This document shows, one piece after another, positions 57,401 through 64,000 of a stretch of 64,000 bases of DNA. The DNA lies in assembly GCA_009192285.1 (NCBI GenBank), contig CM018604.1, positions 62,001-126,000 on the forward strand, read 5' to 3'. The position numbers and the translations under genes are program-made. Source of the DNA: Morchella semilibera. Taxonomy: Eukaryota; Ascomycota; Pezizomycetes; Pezizales; Morchellaceae. Every line of letters begins with the position of its first letter. Within the stretch, counting starts at the first letter, position 1. Below the pieces are notes generated by a model. That model saw nothing but the letters and a program-made list of their open reading frames with translations, was not told where the DNA came from and did no database searches.

Positions 57401-59108
57401 TCGCCAAAAACCTCCCACCATCCCGGGGAACCAAAGATTTCGGTCAAGAATCTGTCAGGCTTTCCGGGGTGCACGCGCCGCTCTTTGCTACATGTAATGT
57501 GACCAGGGAAGTGTGAATGGTACTTGCTTTGGGAAAGGATAGCCCTACCTATGGTGGTATCTTCTACAGTTCTACCTACATACTCCCACTTGCAAAGTAT
57601 GCAGATAAAATAAAACTTCCATGGACAATACCCGAATCGTTCTAGGAGGGTGCATGGTAGTGGCGTTAACTAATTACATGTAGATTTGCTGAGATCAAAA
57701 TCTTTTGCAATTTGGCGGCGCGGCGGTTTTGTCTCGTTACAAACGACCCATTTCACGAGAAACATAGATTGTTTAGCCAGAATCGTAGGATATTAGTGGT
57801 TGACCACCCCACTGGCGATCCAAGACTCTGTGCAGCAGTTCAGTACGGGTCTCGCTGAAGGGACGCCGACAGCGAACTTGAGAGAAAAGGCGTGAGTGCC
57901 ACACCACAAGCACATTCCCGCTCGCCACAAGTATGTAGAGGTTATACGCCTGTCTACCAACATCAGATAGATATCCCCATAGATATGTGTGAAGTTAGCG
58001 TTTGGGATATATATGTCTTAGTTATAGGAAGGGGCATACATGCGTACATACTCTCTTTGCGGAAGAGTGGGAGGATATTGTATTGAAACCTCAATGCCTC
58101 GGTACTGCCAACCTTTCCAGGTTCCATCCCCTAAGACCGGCGGAAATGCAGCCTCCAAATCTTCCAATCTTAGCTATTTTCAACCATTTTAACGGAATCA
58201 TTCCCAAAATATCGGAAGTTCAAGCCCATAAAAGGGTGCTGCTTACTTAGCCACGTCCTACCCAAACTGTAAAGAGGCCGTGCACCGCCTAAACTCCCAT
58301 GTATACTAAAGAAGTTGTTTGTCCCCTCCTTCAAATGGACAAAAATGGACTTGGTATTTTCCGGGGAAGTGGTGACGAAGGGACCAGGAAGATACTAGTG
58401 ATAATAGAGAATCTCAAAGGAACGGCGCCGTGATCTCTGTAGGAGGAAAGGATCGATCGAGTATCATACCTGAGGTTAGAAGTTACCAGTATTGTGTGAA
58501 ATAACACAGGCCTCACTTCTCCTTCAGTCGTCGTTGTATTATAATTACTTATCACTCACTCCACCATGCGGATGTTCCACCACCATCACCATCACCATCA
58601 CCACGTTGATTAACTAACCCTCCAGCGTGCATCATCTCGAAACAGGCCCAGTAATGGATGGTCATTTGCATCAACAAACGCGGGGCACCCTAAGCGATGC
58701 GTCCCTCTTACTGGGAAAAAAAAAAAGATAGGTATGAGAAAGTAGAAAACAGACATGGGTATCTATTCATACAGAGGCAGGGGTGACGGTGTCCCCAATT
58801 ATTGCGGTCCAATCCTACAAGCCTCACACACACCACCCCCCCCCCCCCCCAATTCAAAAAATAAATGACCCTAGTACTTACCGCAGTCTATTTGTTGATA
58901 TTCCCTACGGTACCCACCACCTTCCCCGACTTGTCTACTACTTTTGTGGATCATCGTTATGGTTCTCTGTCCCTGGAGACCAACCGTATGCCAGGTTGAC
59001 GGGAAATACATTTCGAATAATTGCGCGACATTGTCCTCCCAATAAGTAAGGATTCATTTAGTCTGCCTGTCCGCCATCAAGCTGGCAAACCCTTTCCTCC
59101 ATCCAGCA
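51461..59108. other. Gene desert of about 7.7 kb
   Basis: I see no supported gene. The part from 52.4 to 54.3 kb is dense in the palindromic word TACATGTA and in GTAGGTA words. Homopolymer and simple repeats lie at about 52011 (G), 53461-53493 (T), 54644 (G), 58578-58604 (CACCAT) and 58835-58850 (C). A minus-strand 87-codon frame at 55346-55609 (MQYMNPGQYYDAVLRSSKEK...) has coding-like composition but no partner exons or known motif; it may be a gene relic. Its neighbour frames are chance openings. Confidence 0.5.
58578..58604. repeat. (CACCAT)n short repeat
   Basis: About four CACCAT units in a row, non-coding. Confidence 0.85.
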
Positions 59109-61419
59109 ATGGAGCTGGACACATCCGTCCGAAGGGAAGCCTCACCAATCAGAGAATTTCGATATCCAACGGCCAGTACTACTCCCTCGAACTATGGAAT
59201 CGAAGATGAAGCCATATCACCAGGAGGGGTGAGTAAAGGACCTGGGGACCGGGTACAGTTCTCGTGCTCCGACTCGTTCCCGAGTCTGGCGGCTCCACTC
59301 TCCAGCGATCAGCAATATATCAGAAGTGTTTCTCATGTTGGCTTCACAAAGGCGTTGCTGGCCCAAAAACCGAGTCCATGGACAAGGCCGATGTTTAAGC
59401 TGTATTATTTCCTATTCGTGGCATTTATATCGTCCGCTATCAACGGTTATGATGGGTCTGTCATGGCTGGTATTAACGCTATGAAGGAGTATCAAGAGTG
59501 TGTACTAATTTCGAATATTTATCTTGGGCATCTTACTAATCCGAGCGGTACAGTTACTTCCGTATGAAAACCCTTGGTTCAACCACGGGAATTGTTTTTT
59601 TAGTCTATTCTATTGGACATTTCAGTGGCTGTTTTATCTGTGGCCCGATAACAGATGGATGGGGAAGAAGATGGGGTCTATTTACCGGAGCTTTTATAAC
59701 AATTATTGGGACTTGTGTCCAGGCAACTTCAACATCACAATCACAATTTATGGGGGGGAGATTTATACTGGGTCTAGGTGCTGCAATTTTGACAACGGCT
59801 GGACCGACCTATGTAGCTGAGATGGCACATCCGGCATGGAGGGGTACCTTAACGGGACTTTATAATACTTGGTATTTTGTTGGCGGGGTAGGGCAACGGA
59901 ATCTCTTGCTTTACTGGCTATATTCGGTGAGTTTATGTTACTAACCTTCTCTCTTTCTCTACAGATTGCGGCAACTTGGTCCATGTATGGAACCGACGTA
60001 TTTCAATCATCTTTAGCCTGGAGAGTCCCATTGTGGCTCCAAATTGCTGCATCTGGGTCACTTCTGCTCACGTGCCTTTGGTGCCCTGAGACGCCGCGCT
60101 GGGTACGTTGCTTTTCTCCCATTGAAAAATTGTTAGATATGCAGTTGTATGCAGACACCACGTTAAATCTATTCTGACTACCCCAAAGCTTGTTTCAAAT
60201 GATCGTAACGAAGAAGCAATTCGGGTCATAACCATGTACCATGGGGAGGGAAACCGGAAGTCACCAATAGTGCTTCTTTCGTATAAGGAGATGCTCGAAG
60301 AGATAGTTATTTCTGGGTCCGATAAGCGGTGGTGGGATTATTCCGAGCTCTGGAATACTACCACTGCCAGGTGGAGAATGGTCTGTGTCATCGGTATGGC
60401 TTTTTTCTCCCAGGTATATCCCCCTCCGTGTGATTCGATCATTTCCACTCTTTCTAACAAAATCCCAGTGGTCTGGGAATGGCGCCGTAACACACTTCAT
60501 GCCTGTTCTTCTTGAGAATATCGGCGTTACAGATGAACGAACCCAACTCAAACTCAATGCAATTCTCATGGTACTTTCTTTTATCGTTGCCTCCACAGGT
60601 GCCTTCCTCGTTGATCGTGTGGGGCGCCGCCCCATGCTCCTTATTGGGACCTGCCTCTTCGTGGTGTGGTGGACCGTGATACTCATTCTTTCTACTTTCT
60701 ACGGGAAGGAAACCAACATAAACCTTGACGGAAGCCGCACAATGATCGCATTCATCTACCTCTTTGGCATCACACACTCGTTTGCATATACACCACTTCA
60801 AATGCTGTACCCCGTGGAATGCTTGTCATATGAAACCCGCGCCAAAGGGATGGGTGTCTACAACTTCTTCGTCAATGTTGCAGCAATCTTCAGCACCTAT
60901 GGCATGGCAACCATCATCGATAAGATTAGCTGGGGATTCGTATTTATCTTCATTGTATGGGATATTATAGAGCTTGTCTGCATTTATTTCTTGTAAGCAC
61001 GGCACCTAAAGTTTCCCATGCTAAATAAAGAATCCTCGACCACTAACTATTTGAAACCAAATAGTTTTGTTGAGACGAAAAACAGGACCCTGGAAGAGAT
61101 CAATGAGATCTTCAAGTCACCAAATCCGAGACAGTGTTCGTTGATGAAACATGTAATTTTAGTGAGGGATGGAGGGATTCTGCATCGAGGGATTGATGGG
61201 TCAGTGCACGGTGGTGCTGCTGAAGATGGAAACGGGGGGTATCAAATGGAGGGGGCAGTTTCGGATGGACCAAGTCCTGCTGAAGGAGGCAACGTGCATA
61301 ATCAAGAGCAAGACGAAAGGATAGGGGAAGACCGGGAATGGGGAAGGGGAGAAACTCGGGGCGGAAGAGGAGGGGAGGAGATTGAATCTTACGAGATAAC
61401 GGTACTCCCCAAAATGTGA
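59109..61419 (+). CDS. MFS sugar porter (lactose-permease/cellodextrin-transporter-like)
   Basis: Six exons: 59109-59497, 59554-59887, 59965-60102, 60189-60413, 60469-60992, 61065-61419. They join in frame to 654 residues; branch sites such as CTTACTAAT and TTACTAACC are visible. A polar N-terminal tail of about 95 residues precedes twelve membrane segments. Sugar-porter signatures: NGYDGSVMAG in helix 1, DGWGRRWG in the loop between helices 2 and 3, GRFILGLGAA, PETPRW at the end of helix 6, DRVGRRP between helices 8 and 9, and VETKNRTLEE at the end of helix 12. These define the proton-coupled sugar porter family in the plasma membrane. The overall pattern recalls fungal lactose-permease and cellodextrin transporters; the substrate is not proven. 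The last ~100 residues are Gly/Glu-rich. The cellulase gene lies 7.8 kb away and is not co-linear. Confidence 0.93.
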
Positions 61420-63369
61420 AAAGGGCGACATTGATATCTTTGTTGGGAGCGGTGCAAAAGTCATTATTGGTACGTACCGGGAGGGTGTGGAGTTTTGGAG
61501 TTCTTAACAAATCTCTCAAAGAGATATATAATTTTTTTTTCGGGGGGTTTGGTGTTCTTTGAATTTTCATTTGTTATTACGTTACTTAAAGTTATGAGTT
61601 ATGAGTTTCTCGGCATGAGCGTATAAGCATGTATCTACAGTGTGTCTCGAAACATAAAAAGGACAGAAAGGGACTCCCGAATATATCTGAACAAAGAGGG
61701 CGTAAGGTATCTAATTGCATGGATGAATACTCGTTCCACGATGGCTTTATTAAATCCTTTTTTTTCCCTTCCCTTTTTCTGTTTATATAGTGAGACAACT
61801 CGAGTGATGACCTGTGAACTACACAATATCTAATTCGGCACTGGTGAAACAGTCAGCAATTATTATAGACGCCGTAATAGGTTTAGGTATGACCCCACCC
61901 GTCCACATCAATACCAAACATGGTTCCCACCCCCCTCATACAGTTAAATTAAAACTACAAATTCAGGACACAGTCCCAAGTAATAAAGAGATTATGTGGC
62001 ACAATTGTCATGGTATCCACGAAAATATGTTAACCAGGCTCGATACCGTATTACACAAATATTCTCGTAACTATTAACCACAAAATTATAGAATATCATA
62101 CGATCGTTCGGTGTTCAAGAATACCATCTAGCCACTCTCACCGGTGTTTAGATTCTTGCAAAGGATATGCTGGACGGCGGACCGTACACGCAACTGTGAA
62201 GTTCATTTCCAGCTATGCACCCCCCGGGTGTTCCCAGAGCGTGATAACTAAATATAGAGAGTCACCACTAGATCAGATGTTCCTAGATAAGATTTTTCTC
62301 ATGCGTCGTCACAAAGAAATGTAACACCCTACTTATGTAAAACCAACACCCCACGTTATACCCAATTCATTCCTAGAAAGGATCGAAAGATCCAACTTGA
62401 TTGGGCATAGACACCCTTTTTTTTTTTCGTTTAACCAAGGGCCTGGGACGAGACAAGAAAAATAACGTGCCAACAACCCGCCACATCCTCAACTGGTCGA
62501 GAAGAAGAAAATTTTCAGTTTGTATCGCTCTACCAAAACGGATAGGAACTGCGCGAATTTCCACCCATCATGCCGCAGGCCAAGAGTACCTTGTAGACCA
62601 CACCACATCCCTCGTCCCCTGCAGGTAAAAGGTGGGTAAAGTGGGGCACGGCATGGTTATCATCACGAGAACGACGCCATCTCTCGTAATCTCATCTGAT
62701 ATGATCTAGCGCAGCAATCTAATCGCAAGATCCGATAAAAAACCGGAGTCTGTAAGTGGGATGGTTGCTAATTTGCGCCCACAGCTCGCTTGCGATTCCT
62801 GACAAGTGAGATCAATGGCGCTAGTTGGCAGGCACACAATCTGATCCGATGATAACTTTATCCTTGTTTTTTCTTCTGTCTAGCTCTGCTATGCCAAAGA
62901 CCGTAAAAGCTGGTGATTTTGTAAATTTGCCCCAATCATTTGGTAATTTAGTAAAAGAGGAGTAGCTTGCAACTACTCAGAACGATGGGTCTCTCCGTGG
63001 AGAAAGTGTCTGGTTGTTAATTAGAATATGGAATTCAAGGTCAAGTCGCAAGACTAACTGCCATAAAGAGGAGTAGGGCGAAATAAGGTAGTTCGGCAGG
63101 TAAAAAAGCTTTGAATCCTAAGTAAATAATCTTCCCTGTATATCAGACTCAGAGTGCTACCTGCTCAAACCGGGGGGTGCATGGGGCGACCAATGCATGA
63201 GGAGTAGCACCTAGGTCCATGGCCACCCGAGGCTGCAGGCAGAGAAAACATCCTCCCCTGCGACGGAGGGGAGTTATATATCAGGTACCCCTCACCTCAT
63301 CAGAATTCCGCATCCTTTCGTAGGCAGCTCCTTCCCCAAGTTTCTAAAACTCGACAATATAACACCAAG
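61420..63369. other. Intergenic, promoter region of the siderophore transporter
   Basis: No gene is seen. Several near-matches to the GATA-type iron-regulator site ATCWGATAA occur: ATCTGATAT at 62694-62702, ATCCGATAA at 62730-62738 and ATCTGATCC at 62839-62847. A TATA-like TTATATA lies at 63274-63280. Confidence 0.5.
63274..63280 (+). promoter_or_regulatory. Possible TATA box of the siderophore transporter
   Basis: TTATATA about 90 bp upstream of the ATG at 63370. Confidence 0.35.
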
Positions 63370-64000
63370 ATGCACGGCGACTCAGAGAAAAAAGGACCGG
63401 TAGCTGAGGCTGTCACCAACAACAGTGACACCGCCTCCATTGAGAAAACGGCAGGTGTTGCGAAAATTGAAGGAGTGACACTGGCATGGTCGAAAGTAGG
63501 CCTTTGGACCGCTTGGGCGGGTATCATGTTGTTAGCTGTCGCGGTCTCTTTGGATTCCCAGACAATCTATTCCTACCAGCCCATGGCTACTTCAACATTT
63601 GGAGCGCACTCTCTCCTTGCAACTATTGGTACGGTGCAGAATATTATGTATGCTGTAACGAAGCCGCCGGTTGCAAAGATTGCCGATGTTTTTGGGTATA
63701 TATTCCCCCCCCCCCCGTCTTAAGATGCTGCAGTAGCTTACTGGCCCGTGTGTAGTCGTTTTGAAGCTTTCACCTTTTCAGTCGTCCTACTCACTCTTGG
63801 ATTCATCCTCGAGGCCGCCTCACAGAACATTGGAACATTTGCTGCAGCTCAAATCTTCTATGTCGCTGGTCAAGTTGGTATTCAATTTATGCAGCAGATT
63901 TTTGCAGCTGGTAAGTCATTGGCCATACCTTGCTCTGGAGGGGACTATTGTTGACATGGCGGACGCTCAGATACAACAAACCTCAAATGGCGTGCTCTTT
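63370..64000 (+). CDS. Siderophore-iron transporter (MirB/Sit-type MFS), cut by window end
   Basis: Exons 63370-63695, 63756-63910 and 63971 onward; the window ends inside exon 3. The visible ~170 residues start with a polar tail (MHGDSEKKGPVAEAV) and continue EGVTLAWSKVGLWTAWAGIM, SLDSQTIYSYQPMATSTFG, LLATIGTVQNIMYAVTKPPVAKIADVFG|RFEAF, ASQNIGTFAAAQIFYVAGQVG and AAG|DTTNLKWRAL. These are the first four or five helices and the DxTNLxWR signature of fungal siderophore transporters, proton-driven importers of ferric siderophores in the plasma membrane. Intron 1 (63696-63755) has a ten-C run close to its donor. Iron-dependent GATA repression would be usual for the family; near-match sites lie upstream. 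Confidence 0.92.

Noticed and set aside
1-64000. CRISPR array, operon or prophage
   Set aside because: Spliceosomal introns and fungal families throughout; no regularly spaced repeats with unique spacers.

Overview
The window is nuclear DNA of a filamentous ascomycete (Pezizomycotina). Its genes carry short introns (about 47-230 bp) with GT...AG ends and TACTAAC/CTGAC-like branch sites. Protein types fit: a DUF2422-type exporter, a GH5 cellulase with a fungal CBM1, a NACHT-ankyrin STAND protein, a siderophore transporter and a fungal Copia element. Nothing in the sequence fixes the genus. Genes are sparse, and the long gaps hold microsatellites, G/C homopolymers and small inverted-repeat elements.

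Layout. 1-4.65 kb: no convincing gene. 4.65-6.39 kb (+): unknown 577-aa protein with a coiled coil and a 9-residue tandem repeat. 7.8-8.8 kb (-): NmrA-like NAD(P)-binding protein, two exons. 13.1-13.8 kb (-): unknown 232-aa protein. 16.7-18.6 kb (+): multi-pass membrane protein with signal peptide and an apparent +1 frame change. 20.9-21.3 kb (+): small coiled-coil protein. 23.9-26.2 kb (+): secreted protein with a huge Lys-Pro tail, frame-shifted at a five-A run. 26.5-26.9 kb (-): single-pass membrane protein. 28.3 kb (+): tRNA-Asp with a short intron and a one-base-short T arm. 29.5-33.1 kb (-): seven-exon, 998-aa DUF2422/aromatic-acid-exporter-like membrane protein. 34.9-36.3 kb (-): Ser/Thr-rich single-pass cell-surface protein. 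38.5-42.4 kb (+): eight-exon, 1096-aa NACHT-ankyrin protein. 43.08-49.29 kb (-): Copia LTR retrotransposon with indistinguishable LTRs and a nested solo LTR. 49.8-51.3 kb (-): seven-exon CBM1-GH5 endoglucanase. 51.3-59.1 kb: gene desert. 59.1-61.4 kb (+): six-exon sugar porter. 63.4 kb to the end (+): start of a siderophore transporter.

Mobile DNA. Besides Copia and its nested solo LTR, I found by eye three kinds of small TA-flanked inverted-repeat elements: a ~340-bp family with two copies built around the palindrome CCACCGGTGG (14.7 and 28.7 kb), a 602-bp element made of nested palindromes that ends 209 bp before the NACHT gene, and a 161-bp element at 12.7 kb. The first two families share the terminus TGG(T/A)GCGG.

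Functional themes. The cellulase and the sugar porter would suit plant-polymer breakdown and sugar uptake. The siderophore transporter serves iron uptake. The STAND protein belongs to a class tied to non-self recognition in fungi. These genes do not form an evident cluster. Exon boundaries were worked out by hand from splice motifs and reading-frame continuity; all family assignments are from memory of conserved motifs, without database searches.
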